DNA from: JBBSEX01 sp038239345
GTDB taxonomy: Bacteria; Acidobacteriota; Terriglobia; Bryobacterales; Bryobacteraceae
Assembly: GCA_038239345.1 (NCBI GenBank)
Contig: JBBSEX010000006.1
Coordinates: 1-64,000 of the forward strand
Length of the DNA stretch: 64,000 nt
Direction of reading: 5' to 3'
Shown: one piece after another, positions 45,135 through 53,188 of the stretch
Numbering within the stretch: position 1 is the first letter of the stretch
Layout of the letters: every line of letters starts with the position of its first letter
Made by a program: the position numbers and the translations under genes
The notes under the pieces: generated by a model
Database searches by the model: none
Told to the model about the DNA's origin: nothing
Seen by the model: only the letters and a program-made list of their open reading frames with translations

Positions 45135-45525
45135 CCTTCTGCTCTTTGTCTCTCCGCTCTCTCTCTTGCAGTATCTTTTCAAATTCAGGCCTTTGATCCG
45201 GATCTAACATGGCCGCGATGCTCTCATGCTGCTGCCGACGAATCTGCTGTAGGGCCGGCTTGATGGAATCGTGGGTAGCCCGAAACTTCGACCGCGTATC
45301 ATCCAAAATTTCGTTCATCTTCTTGTTCTGATCCTGCCGCAGCCGAAGTCGGCTCTGCATCTCAGCTACGAATTTCTTGCGATATTCCTCGGGCGTTGGA
45401 CGGGCGGTCGACTTGGCACTGACGGAACTAACGGTATAAAGACGGTAACTGAAACCCCCAACTACAATGCCGCTGACAAAAACTCCCAACATGTACAGAA
45501 CGACCGTCAGCCGCGATAGCTTCAT
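45115..45525 (-). CDS. Spy/CpxP-like periplasmic protein, membrane-anchored
   Basis: The 136-residue protein has an N-terminal membrane segment (about residues 7-28). A highly charged helical domain follows, with RKKFVAEMQSRLRLRQDQNK and LDPDQRPEFEKIL. This resembles the Spy/CpxP/heavy-metal-sensor group, in which LDPEQRP-type motifs are common. It is the last gene of a sigma, anti-sigma and Spy-like operon and overlaps the anti-sigma gene by four bases. An envelope-stress sensor or chaperone role is likely by analogy. Confidence 0.75.
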   Translation of the reverse strand: MKLSRLTVVLYMLGVFVSGIVVGGFSYRLYTVSSVSAKSTARPTPEEYRKKFVAEMQSRLRLRQDQNKKMNEILDDTRSKFRATHDSIKPALQQIRRQQHESIAAMLDPDQRPEFEKILQERERRDKEQKEKERRP

Positions 45526-45857
45526 CGGTAGGGAGCCTCACTCGCCGATCGATCGTCGGGTTGGGTATAGGCGAGATGCTCGGATTCGCTTAAGTCATCG
45601 GCGGCCAGCACATCTACGTACGTGGAACCGTCGATCTGCAACCTTTGATAACGGGGAATCAAGAAGAATGTCATTAATAAAACGGCGGCGGCAGCGGAAG
45701 TCACAAGTACCCTCGCCCAGCGTTTGAGCATCAGCAACGGCGGCCGGCGGGACTCAATCCGGGACCACATTCCCGGTAAGAAATGCGCAGATGCGTCCGG
45801 GTCGGGAATCGCGTTTTTGTATAGCCCGAACAGTTTTTCTAATTCATCCATTGCCAT
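45522..45857 (-). CDS. putative anti-sigma factor, single-pass membrane protein
   Basis: The 111-residue protein has a soluble N-terminal part (1-45) with helical character (DELEKLFGLYKNA), one membrane helix (about 49-67; VLVTSAAAAVLLMTFFLI) and a short acidic outer segment. No HCC zinc motif is present. It lies between the ECF sigma gene (25 bp upstream) and the Spy-like gene (four-base overlap), the usual place of an anti-sigma factor. The assignment rests on topology and position. Confidence 0.68.
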   Translation of the reverse strand: MAMDELEKLFGLYKNAIPDPDASAHFLPGMWSRIESRRPPLLMLKRWARVLVTSAAAAVLLMTFFLIPRYQRLQIDGSTYVDVLAADDLSESEHLAYTQPDDRSASEAPYR

Positions 45858-45881
45858 ACCCCAACAACTCGCAAATCAGCG

Positions 45882-46454
45882 TCAGATTTTTGATTCCGCC
45901 CGGGCCGAATACGCTTTCAGCACACGCTGCCTGGCGCGAAACAGACGGACCTTCAAAGCACTCTCGCTGATCTCGTAAATCTTCTCTAACTCCTTCAACG
46001 AGAGACCTTCTACTTCCTTCAAAGTCAGCAAAATCCGATCTTCCTCGGAGACAGTTTCTAGAAGCGAGTGTACCAATTCCTTGGTCTTTGTCCGGCGTAC
46101 TTCCTCATCGCTTCGTTTGCTGCCAGCCGCCGCATCGGCCATCAGAACCTGCTGTTCCGATAAATCGGACATACGCGATTCGTTTCGCCGGCGCTGCCGC
46201 CTCAAATAATCGTAGGCCGCGTTTACAGTCAGCCGGTATAGCCAGGGTTCAAAGACTTCCGCCGTCCGCAGTTGATCTAAAGAATAGTACAGCCGTAGGA
46301 AAACTTCTTGCCCCACATCCTCGACATCTTCGGGTCGCCCGATCAATCTTGCAATCGTACCGAGAATCCGTTTTCGATACGCCTGAACGATCCGATTGAA
46401 AGCGGCATCTTCGCCCGCCTTCGCTCTTTCGATCAGTTCAAACTCGACCAACAT
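45882..46454 (-). CDS. ECF-type RNA polymerase sigma factor
   Basis: The 190-residue protein has region 2 (about 15-85; DVEDVGQEVFLRLYYSLDQL and WLYRLTVNAAYDYLRRQRRR, cited in part) and region 4 (about 130-182; RILLTLKEVEGLSLKELEKI, then ISESALKVRLFRARQRV). It directs RNA polymerase to envelope-stress or similar promoters. The start codon lies three bases after a stable hairpin that covers the likely ribosome-binding site. A membrane anti-sigma gene follows 25 bp downstream. Confidence 0.92.
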   Translation of the reverse strand: MLVEFELIERAKAGEDAAFNRIVQAYRKRILGTIARLIGRPEDVEDVGQEVFLRLYYSLDQLRTAEVFEPWLYRLTVNAAYDYLRRQRRRNESRMSDLSEQQVLMADAAAGSKRSDEEVRRTKTKELVHSLLETVSEEDRILLTLKEVEGLSLKELEKIYEISESALKVRLFRARQRVLKAYSARAESKI

Positions 46455-46456
46455 TC

Positions 46457-46478
46457 CAGCCGCCTTTTTGGCCGGCTG
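46457..46478 (-). promoter_or_regulatory. hairpin over the sigma-factor ribosome-binding site
   Basis: In the minus-strand transcript CAGCCG pairs with CGGCTG, extended by GG/CC with a one-base bulge, around a five-A loop. The stem ends two bases before the ATG and contains the only purine-rich stretch, AAGGCGG. It would limit translation unless melted or bound. Confidence 0.5.
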
Positions 46479-46639
46479 TCGCTAGGATAATAAATCCCTC
46501 AATCGAAAGGCGTACCGGCAAACTGTTAGGTTACTAAGTAGATACCCTTGTTGCATAGCGGCGAGCCGGGGAATATCGTTCACCGGATTACGATTGGCTG
46601 CGGCCTGCCCTCACCCGACCGGGTTAGCGATACAGTGTA

Positions 46640-47071
46640 ATGATGTTCCCGAAACCATTAGTTATAGGCGGTTTGACGGTGTTCGCCGCAGCCGTCGCCA
46701 TGATTTTGTCGTCGCCATTAGCCCATAGCCAAACCGGCGGGCGGGTTTTCGAGCTTCGCACGTACACAACGAATGAGGGGAAACTCGAAGCCTTACAGTC
46801 TCGCTTTCGCGATCATACGATCAAACTGTTCGAGAAACACGGGATGCAGAGCATCGGATATTGGGTACCGCAAGACGCGCCGCAGTCGCGAAATACCTTG
46901 ATCTACGTTCTGGCCCATCCCAGTCGCCAAGCGGCAAAAGCCAATTGGGCGGCTTTTGGAAGCGACCCGGAATGGAAGAAGGTACAAGCGGAATCCGAGG
47001 CGAATGGAAAGATTGTCAGTCATGTCGATTCGGTTTTCATGGATCCCGCCGATTTCTCCGCTTTGCGGTAG
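46640..47071 (+). CDS. exported NIPSNAP-family protein
   Basis: The 143-residue protein has a signal peptide (about residues 1-30, ending AHSQ). A single ferredoxin-like NIPSNAP domain follows, with VFELRTYTTNEGKLEALQSR and a C-terminal KIVSHVDSVFMDP. Exported single-domain NIPSNAP proteins are frequent in Acidobacteria; their function is unknown. TACAGT lies just before the ATG and no ribosome-binding site is visible, so the message may be leaderless. It converges with thiD with no spacer. Confidence 0.88.
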   Translation: MMFPKPLVIGGLTVFAAAVAMILSSPLAHSQTGGRVFELRTYTTNEGKLEALQSRFRDHTIKLFEKHGMQSIGYWVPQDAPQSRNTLIYVLAHPSRQAAKANWAAFGSDPEWKKVQAESEANGKIVSHVDSVFMDPADFSALR

Positions 47072-47857
47072 CTAGGAAAGTTTAGCGTGGTGGTTGAGTG
47101 GCCCACTGCCGCCGCCCAGTCCGGGATTACTGCGAATCGCTTCGGTGATAAAGCGCTTCGCTCGCTCCACCGCCGCCGGGATCGGAGTGCCTTTGGCGAG
47201 TTCCGCTGTAATCGCAGCCGAAAGGGTGCATCCGCTCCCATGGGTATGGCGAGTGTTAAGGTGTTCGGCGGAAAATTCAAACCATTCGCCATCGGCATAG
47301 AGGATGTCGACCGCCACCCTGCCAGCCAGATGCCCACCCTTAATCAGGACACAGCGACAGCCAAGATCTCGCAATCGGGAAGCGGCACTGCGCATTTCTG
47401 TGAGATTTTCCACGGGGCGTCCGGTGAGCGCCGCAGCCTCCGGTAAATTAGGCGTTACCAGGTAGGCGCGTGGTAAAAGCAGATCCCTGAGCACGGTGCA
47501 CGCAAGTTCCGGCAACAGCGGAGTACCGTGTTTGCTGATCATCACAGGATCCACCACCAAGGGAAAATCGAAAGACAGAGCTTCCTCGGCAATTGCTCTG
47601 ACGACGGCCGCGTCGCCCAGCGCCCCCGTTTTTGCGGCATTCGGGCGGATGTCTTCGATGACAGCCCGGATCTGTTCCCGCACAAGATCGTCCGGTAGTA
47701 AATGGACGCGGCTCACCCGCTGGCTATTTTGAACGGTGACGAGCGTGATCACAGCCTGGCCATACACGCCGAATTGATGAAAAGTTTTGAGGTCGGCCTG
47801 GATTCCCGCCCCACCGCTAGGGTCAGAACCGGCGATGGTCAAAGCGACCGGTGGCAT
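47072..47857 (-). CDS. thiD: hydroxymethylpyrimidine/phosphomethylpyrimidine kinase
   Basis: The 261-residue ribokinase-fold enzyme phosphorylates HMP and HMP-P in thiamine synthesis. The start ALTIAGSDPSGGAGIQADLK is diagnostic, and KTGALGDAAVV, VVDPVMISKHG and VTPNLPEA follow in order. HTHGSGCTLSAAI is the anion-hole/catalytic region. ATG 47857 is preferred to 47905, whose additional 16 codons are not family-like. No TPP riboswitch is evident in the short upstream region. No other thiamine gene is in the window. Confidence 0.93.
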   Translation of the reverse strand: MPPVALTIAGSDPSGGAGIQADLKTFHQFGVYGQAVITLVTVQNSQRVSRVHLLPDDLVREQIRAVIEDIRPNAAKTGALGDAAVVRAIAEEALSFDFPLVVDPVMISKHGTPLLPELACTVLRDLLLPRAYLVTPNLPEAAALTGRPVENLTEMRSAASRLRDLGCRCVLIKGGHLAGRVAVDILYADGEWFEFSAEHLNTRHTHGSGCTLSAAITAELAKGTPIPAAVERAKRFITEAIRSNPGLGGGSGPLNHHAKLS

Positions 47858-47928
47858 GCACTTCCAGTGTAAGCTCCCATTAGGATGAACTTCCTGGGCA
47901 GCCACGTCGTAGGAACAGATACAACGTT

Positions 47929-48546
47929 ATGACCACTACCCTTCCCGCCCAGGAATCCGTTGTCGACCGGGTTTTTGGAGTTTTCATCCAGGAGCAGAGT
48001 TACAAAAACGCGCTCTATCTACTCTGCTCGTTTCCTCTGGGACTTCTGTACTTTGTCAGCACCGTAGTTTTGTTCAATTTGGGCGCGGGCCTGGCGATCA
48101 TTGTGATCGGGTTTGGGGTGTGGCTGCTGGCCTTCGCGCTATCGGCGGTATTCGTTCGTGTAGAACGGCGGCTAGCCAGTGGATTGCTTGGGGCATCTTT
48201 TCATCGCGAGCCAATCCCTTATTGGATGCCAGGCAATTTCCTGCAGGCATTGGGCGCAAAAATCACCCGGCGTGAAACCTGGAAGGCCGAACTCTTCCTG
48301 CTACTACGGTTTCCCTTGGGCATTGTCTCTCTCGTTAGCATCCTTCTTCTGACGGCGCCTTTAGCTCTGATTTTCACCCCTCTCTTTTATAATCTATTTC
48401 CGACATATATTGGATTCCACCGCATCATCGATCCCCGCGAAGCGTTTCTTCTGTCGGCGATCGGAATCCTGCTCGGTTTAGTGATCCTGCACATTATTAA
48501 TGGACTCGCCGGGATCACACGGAGACTGGCTGAAGCTTTGTTGTAA
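47929..48546 (+). CDS. stand-alone Sensor-domain membrane protein
   Basis: The 205-residue protein has four membrane helices in two pairs (about residues 27-50, 53-75, 125-150 and 172-194). FPLGLLYFVSTVVLFNLGAG and RFPLGIVSLVSILLLTAPL match the Sensor domain (PF13796 type) normally found at the N-terminus of actinobacterial-type histidine kinases. Here no kinase or regulator is attached or adjacent. Its last 69 bases overlap the tail of the convergent TPR gene. The function is unknown; a membrane sensor lacking its output partner is one reading. Confidence 0.75.
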   Translation: MTTTLPAQESVVDRVFGVFIQEQSYKNALYLLCSFPLGLLYFVSTVVLFNLGAGLAIIVIGFGVWLLAFALSAVFVRVERRLASGLLGASFHREPIPYWMPGNFLQALGAKITRRETWKAELFLLLRFPLGIVSLVSILLLTAPLALIFTPLFYNLFPTYIGFHRIIDPREAFLLSAIGILLGLVILHIINGLAGITRRLAEALL

Positions 48547-50367
48547 CCGGGAAAGCTCTTGGCGGACCTGCTCGATCACCGGCGCCCAGGCATTTCGGGA
48601 CGGTTGCCGGAATAAGCGCATGGTCGGATACCAGGGGCTATCGGGACGATCGGTCATCCAGCGCCAATCGGGCGCGAAAGGCAGAAGCGTCCAGACCGGC
48701 CGCCCCAGTGCCCCAGCCAGGTGAGCAATTGAAGTATCCACCGAGATTAAAAGGTCCATGTTCTGGAGGATGGCCGCAACATCGGCAAGATCGGTTGTAT
48801 CGTCTTCCAGCTGGATCACCTCGATCTGGGAAGAAGGCGCGCGACCCTTCTGAAGCGAGAAGAACTTTGTGCCGTTGACTTTGCTCAGCTGCGACAGGAA
48901 TAACTGCAAGTTCGCCTCGTTCAATGAGCGGGCATCATTGTTCCGGTATTGCGCGCTTCCCGACCAAGTCAAGGCGACCTTCAAATAGCGCTGCCCTCCT
49001 AGGTGCTCGTCGATGCGCGACTTCGAACCTGTAACCAGAACCGGGTCGGCTTGTAAGTAGGGAGCCGTAGCGGGAATGGCTTCCGGCCATAATAATCGAG
49101 GCAAGCTGAGCAGCGGCGCATGGCAATCGACCGGCGGAAGCGCTTCACCGCGGGCCACCCATTGCTGCACTGTCGATGTCTGTCGCAGCAGCGGACCAAG
49201 CGCGCGATGTGTCTCGAGCACAATGGATCCACCGAGGCTTTCTATCAGCGGCACATAGCGCATGAATTGAATCGCGTCGCCCAATCCTTGCTCGGCGTGC
49301 AGCAAAATCCGTTTGCCGCCCAACGCTAAGCCATCCCATTCAGGGACGTGAAAATGACGGGGAAGATTTCCCTTTTGGCGAAGACGCCATTCGAACTCTC
49401 GCCATCCGCTCTGGAAATTCCCGAGCGATAACTCAGCGATAGCCAGATTCCAATGGGCCTCCACATGTTCCGGATTTACCGACAACGCCACCAGCAATTC
49501 GTCTCGCGCGGCAGCTGGCTGACCTAAACCAAGCAGCACGTTCCCTAAGTTATTACGCGCATCGGCATGCTTGGGATGTTGGGTCAGCAATTCGCGGTAC
49601 GCGGCTTCGGCGAATTCCAGTTCGGCATCTTCCTGCAGACCAGTGGCCAGATTGTACTGCGCCTGCACCGATCCCGAACGCCGGAAGTGTTCTTGCGCCA
49701 GTTGCCGCTGGTTTGCGGAATGCAATAGGATTCCGAGATTATTTTGTGCGTCGGGATGGTCTGGCCGTAGCCGGATAACGGTACGGTAAGCCTCCATCGC
49801 TTCGCTGAAGCGCTGCTGCATTGTCCGCGTGACGCCCAGATTATAAGGTGCTTCTGGATCGTCAGGCGCCAAGCTCGCGGCTGTGCTGTAAGCATTGGCG
49901 GCGGCGTCAAACTGCTGAGCGGCATGCAAAGCATTGCCGAGATCCGAGTGAACCTGCGCGACCTTCGGCCAAAGCTCGGTTACTCGCTGAAACACGCAAA
50001 TTGCTTCGTCCCACGATTGCCGCGAGAAGAGAGCCCTGCCAAGCTGCATTAGTGTCCGCGCCTCGTCCGGTTCTACCCGGAGGCTTTCTTTGAAACAGGC
50101 GATGGCCCCATCCAGCTTTCCTAACCTATGCAGTGCCAGACCCAAGCTACTGCAATACGCGGCCTGTGCTCCACCCACTTTGATTGCCCGGGCGATTAAG
50201 GCGGTCGCCGAGTCCGGCTTGCCCGCCTCGGATGCGATCACCCCCAGCAGATGAAGGGCATCGGCGTGGTTCGGATTCCTGGCCAGCACCTGGCGGTAGC
50301 CTTGCTCAGCCTCCGATAACCGGCCTGCCTGATGCCGGCGCAGCGCATGATGGAATGAGGTTTTCAT
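48478..50367 (-). CDS. TPR protein with glycosyltransferase-like C-terminal domain
   Basis: In this 629-residue protein the N-terminal 300 residues are about eight tetratricopeptide repeats (HADALHLLGVIASEAGKPD, DDPEAPYNLGVTRTMQ, HADARNNLGNVLLGLGQP). The C-terminal part contains KRILLHAEQGLGDAIQFMRY, LISVDTSIAHLAGALGRPVW and LLPFAPDWRWM, as in TPR/GT9-like glycosyltransferases. Such genes often accompany flagellin genes and are proposed to glycosylate flagellin. This gene directly follows the flagellin gene, but an intrinsic terminator lies between them, so expression may depend on read-through. The substrate is inferred from position only. Confidence 0.82.
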   Translation of the reverse strand: MKTSFHHALRRHQAGRLSEAEQGYRQVLARNPNHADALHLLGVIASEAGKPDSATALIARAIKVGGAQAAYCSSLGLALHRLGKLDGAIACFKESLRVEPDEARTLMQLGRALFSRQSWDEAICVFQRVTELWPKVAQVHSDLGNALHAAQQFDAAANAYSTAASLAPDDPEAPYNLGVTRTMQQRFSEAMEAYRTVIRLRPDHPDAQNNLGILLHSANQRQLAQEHFRRSGSVQAQYNLATGLQEDAELEFAEAAYRELLTQHPKHADARNNLGNVLLGLGQPAAARDELLVALSVNPEHVEAHWNLAIAELSLGNFQSGWREFEWRLRQKGNLPRHFHVPEWDGLALGGKRILLHAEQGLGDAIQFMRYVPLIESLGGSIVLETHRALGPLLRQTSTVQQWVARGEALPPVDCHAPLLSLPRLLWPEAIPATAPYLQADPVLVTGSKSRIDEHLGGQRYLKVALTWSGSAQYRNNDARSLNEANLQLFLSQLSKVNGTKFFSLQKGRAPSSQIEVIQLEDDTTDLADVAAILQNMDLLISVDTSIAHLAGALGRPVWTLLPFAPDWRWMTDRPDSPWYPTMRLFRQPSRNAWAPVIEQVRQELSRLQQSFSQSPCDPGESINNVQDH

Positions 50368-50382
50368 AAAATGGATTACCTT

Positions 50383-50415
50383 AAAAAAATGGCGGCCGCA
50401 TGGATGCCGACCGCC
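50383..50415 (-). terminator. intrinsic terminator of the flagellin gene
   Basis: In the minus-strand transcript GGCGGTCG pairs with CGGCCGCC, eight pairs with one G-U, around a nine-base loop and is followed by a run of seven U. It lies 31 bp after the flagellin stop codon and 16 bp before the TPR gene start. Confidence 0.8.
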
Positions 50416-50445
50416 GTTGGACGAGTAACTTCTACGTCTGCTCTA

Positions 50446-52830
50446 CTATCCGCGTAGAAGAGCGAGAACTTGCTGCGGAGCGGAATTTGCTTGCGCCAGC
50501 GCCGCAATTCCTGCCTGCAACAACACTTGGGACTTCGTCAGGTTCGCCGATTCCGCCGCCAGATCCGCATCACGAATGCGCGATTCCGCCGCCGAGATGT
50601 TGGTCAACTGCGAGGAAGCGAGGTTCACGGCGTAGCTGAACTGGTTCTCGCCCTTACCGATTGCGGCTTGCGCGAGGCCCAGAACGGCCACCGAGTTGGC
50701 GAGTGCGGTTACCGCCGACTGCGCCGAGTTCTGATTGCTGATATCCGACAGTCCGCCCGTACCCACTGCCGCGGCCGTCGTGATTTTACCCTGGTCGGCC
50801 GCGGCGCCCACGCCTACCGCGCCGCCCGTGCCAGCTGCGCCGATTCCCACATTGAAACCAGGCAGTGTGCTTACAAACTTGATCCCTTCGTGAGTGTTGT
50901 CGATGTATTCCTTCACCGCGACTACCTGCTTCAGCGTGGCATCGTTGGATTGCTGTAGCGCCGTGTTGATGGAGTGAACCGCTTCATCCACCGACCGGGC
51001 ATTCTTGACCGTGCTGTTGTTCTGCAGGACAACCGCCAAGCTATGCTCGACGCCGTTCCCGTCTCGAGCAGCGAGATTCAGGGTTTGCGCATCCTGACCG
51101 TTGACGATCGCGTTGAACTGGAAGGTCGCCGTCTGTGAGGCGCCTGCCGAATCGAAGTGCACATTCGTGTTGTCGGCGGGAGTGGAAGAAACCGAAGCGA
51201 TCTGGCTGGTGCTCGCCGTACCGCCCGAGCCGAAGCCAAAAATGTTCGCTCCGCCAAGAGCGTTCACCCGGAACTGCGAACCGTTGGTGGCCGCAATCTG
51301 GATCTGTCCAGCGTTATTAGTGGCAACCAGGCCCGCTGCCTGTAAGGCCGCGTTGCCCGAGAAAGCCGCATTCAAAGCGGTGACACCGGCGGCGACCGTC
51401 GCTGCCGAGGGTGCGCCGACGGCCACTGAGACCTTAGCGCCCCCACCGACCGAGAATTCCAGTGTCTGACCAGCTGCGAAAGTTGCACCGGTACCCGTGA
51501 TGCTCGAATAGTCGAAGCTGTTTCCGTTTGCCGCTGAGTTCGCGAAGGTTCCCAATCCCAGCAAATTGGCGGTATCGCCTGCATCGGACACGTTGAACTG
51601 CTCGCCGCGGGCGTTGCTGAAGGTAATCGCGCTGCCGACTGCACCCGTACCGCCAACCGTTATACCAGCTGCTTGCAGGGCGGAGTTATTCGCTACCAGG
51701 CTGGTGAGCGATGTCAAGGCATTTACCGTGGTGGTTCCGGAGGCGATCGACAGGTCGACCGGCGCCGCCAAGCCCGCACCTTGAATGCGGATGATCGTGT
51801 TTTGCGTAAGCGATCCGGCCGTGGTTACGGTACCGCCGGTATTCACCGTGTTGGTGACATCGCGGCCGATAACGCTGCTGGTTTCGAAATTGCCAAGCAG
51901 GGAGTTGGCTACGCGGTCGCCGGCCTGCACCTGGAAGGCAGCCGAGCTCGAGTTAAACGTTAGCTGCTGGCGGCCCTGCGAGTCGGTGTTCACGGATGCG
52001 GTGATGTTGGCGTTCTTGAATGCCGTTCCCGCCTGTGATCCGGCATTACCGGCTGCCGTTAATGCGCTGTTTACCGCGGTGGCCAGGGTTCCCGTATCGC
52101 TCACGCCAGCCAGATTTACGGCGACGCGAATCTTGCTTGAATCGGAGAAGCCCGGACCCTGAATGAAGAACTCGGTGAATCCGGAATTTTTCTCGGAGCC
52201 CGTGTTCGTCGCGTCGGCTAAGATCGATGCGACGCTCGTCGTGGCTGATCCGCTACCGATATCTGTTCCGGCGATACCGGCGGACTGCACTCCCTGCAAA
52301 CCTAAACTTCTTGCATCGACCGAGGACTTGCTGAGATCGACAGTGACCGATCCGTTCGTGATGGAATTTACACCGTTGTTCGTTTTGCCGCCGCCGACGA
52401 ATACCGAAAGCGACTTGGCGAAGACGCCATTCGTATCTAAGCCAATCGACTGGGCCTGCCGGTTTACTTCTCCCAACACGCTCTGGAATTCGCTATTCAG
52501 CGCCGAGCGATCTCCCGAAAAGGTTCCCGAAGCCGATTGCGTGGCCAGTGTGCGGGCACGGTCCAAGAGCTGTGAAATGTTGCTTGCGCCCCCGTCGGCG
52601 ATCTGCAATTGGCTCAAGCCGTCGTTAGCGTTACGGATTCCCTGGGTCAACACCGCTTCGTCCGAACGGAAACCATTAGCGATCGCCAAGCCCGCCGCGT
52701 CATCACCACTCTGAATGATGCGCAGCCCGGAGGTGACGCGATTAATCGTCTTGCTCTGGCTTTCCTGGTTCACCCGAAGATAATTCTGAGCCTGCAGCGA
52801 GGCGATATTTGTATTGATTGCGAATGACAT
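50446..52830 (-). CDS. fliC: flagellin, very large, with repeated central domains
   Basis: The 794-residue filament protein is well above the usual 270-500. The conserved D0/D1 ends are intact: MSFAINTNIASLQAQNYLRV, INRVTSGLRIIQSGDDAAGLA and, at the C-terminus, AESRIRDADLAAESANLTKSQ (cited in part) and QQVLALLRG. Between them (about 170-680) are Gly/Ala/Thr-rich beta domains, at least three of which share a flagellin-IN-like unit of about 100 residues with NSALTAAGNAG, NSALQAAGITVGG and NAALQAAGLVATN at equivalent positions. No cysteine is seen. AAGGAGAGAA precedes the ATG. It is downstream of csrA and has its own FliA-like promoter. Confidence 0.94.
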   Translation of the reverse strand: MSFAINTNIASLQAQNYLRVNQESQSKTINRVTSGLRIIQSGDDAAGLAIANGFRSDEAVLTQGIRNANDGLSQLQIADGGASNISQLLDRARTLATQSASGTFSGDRSALNSEFQSVLGEVNRQAQSIGLDTNGVFAKSLSVFVGGGKTNNGVNSITNGSVTVDLSKSSVDARSLGLQGVQSAGIAGTDIGSGSATTSVASILADATNTGSEKNSGFTEFFIQGPGFSDSSKIRVAVNLAGVSDTGTLATAVNSALTAAGNAGSQAGTAFKNANITASVNTDSQGRQQLTFNSSSAAFQVQAGDRVANSLLGNFETSSVIGRDVTNTVNTGGTVTTAGSLTQNTIIRIQGAGLAAPVDLSIASGTTTVNALTSLTSLVANNSALQAAGITVGGTGAVGSAITFSNARGEQFNVSDAGDTANLLGLGTFANSAANGNSFDYSSITGTGATFAAGQTLEFSVGGGAKVSVAVGAPSAATVAAGVTALNAAFSGNAALQAAGLVATNNAGQIQIAATNGSQFRVNALGGANIFGFGSGGTASTSQIASVSSTPADNTNVHFDSAGASQTATFQFNAIVNGQDAQTLNLAARDGNGVEHSLAVVLQNNSTVKNARSVDEAVHSINTALQQSNDATLKQVVAVKEYIDNTHEGIKFVSTLPGFNVGIGAAGTGGAVGVGAAADQGKITTAAAVGTGGLSDISNQNSAQSAVTALANSVAVLGLAQAAIGKGENQFSYAVNLASSQLTNISAAESRIRDADLAAESANLTKSQVLLQAGIAALAQANSAPQQVLALLRG

Positions 52831-52917
52831 GATTCTCTCCTTGAATTGAAGTGAGTGCCCAGGATTCCTTTCCCGGCCGACTGCCTTTTCGGCTGCCGTA
52901 AACTCCCTACCAAACTC

Positions 52918-52943
52918 TCATCGGAACACTACGCTAAACTTTG
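52918..52943 (-). promoter_or_regulatory. FliA (sigma-28)-like promoter of the flagellin gene
   Basis: On the minus strand CAAAGTTT (52943-52936), a 10-bp spacer and TCCGATGA (52925-52918) match the sigma-28 consensus TAAAGTTT/GCCGATAA at 7/8 and 6/8 positions. The spacer is one base shorter than the E. coli 11. The leader would be about 80 nt and contains GGA motifs that could bind CsrA, including one in the ribosome-binding site. Confidence 0.55.
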
Positions 52944-52960
52944 AATTCTTTTTTACGAAA

Positions 52961-53188
52961 TTATGAATGCAGGATCTGCAAGAGCCGATCCAGGGCTCCA
53001 GGCGAGACTTGTTCTGCAGCCTGCAGATTCTGTTGGCCAGTTAGAATCACTTCTTTACGGCGCAGCGGAACAGCCTTTGGAGCACGGATTCCGATCTTTA
53101 CTTGCGTCGCACCCACTTCCAGAATCTCGATCTCGATCTCGTCGCCAACAAATAGCGACTCTCCGGCGCGCCGGCGGATTACGAGCAT
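52961..53188 (-). CDS. csrA: carbon storage/translational regulator CsrA
   Basis: The 75-residue product begins MLVIRRRAGESLFVGDEIEI; the key RNA-binding residues are Ile4 (usually Leu) and Arg44 in VPLRRKEV. CsrA dimers bind GGA motifs in mRNA leaders. The C-terminal tail (53-75) is helical and longer than in gammaproteobacteria, as in the FliW-regulated CsrA1 type, where FliW binds this tail. The start overlaps the fliW stop by 10 bp. Flagellin, its classical target, is next downstream. Confidence 0.93.
   Translation of the reverse strand: MLVIRRRAGESLFVGDEIEIEILEVGATQVKIGIRAPKAVPLRRKEVILTGQQNLQAAEQVSPGALDRLLQILHS

Noticed and set aside
47858..47928. TPP riboswitch before thiD
   Set aside because: Only about 70 bp separates thiD from the divergent gene, and the conserved TPP-aptamer sequences are not there.
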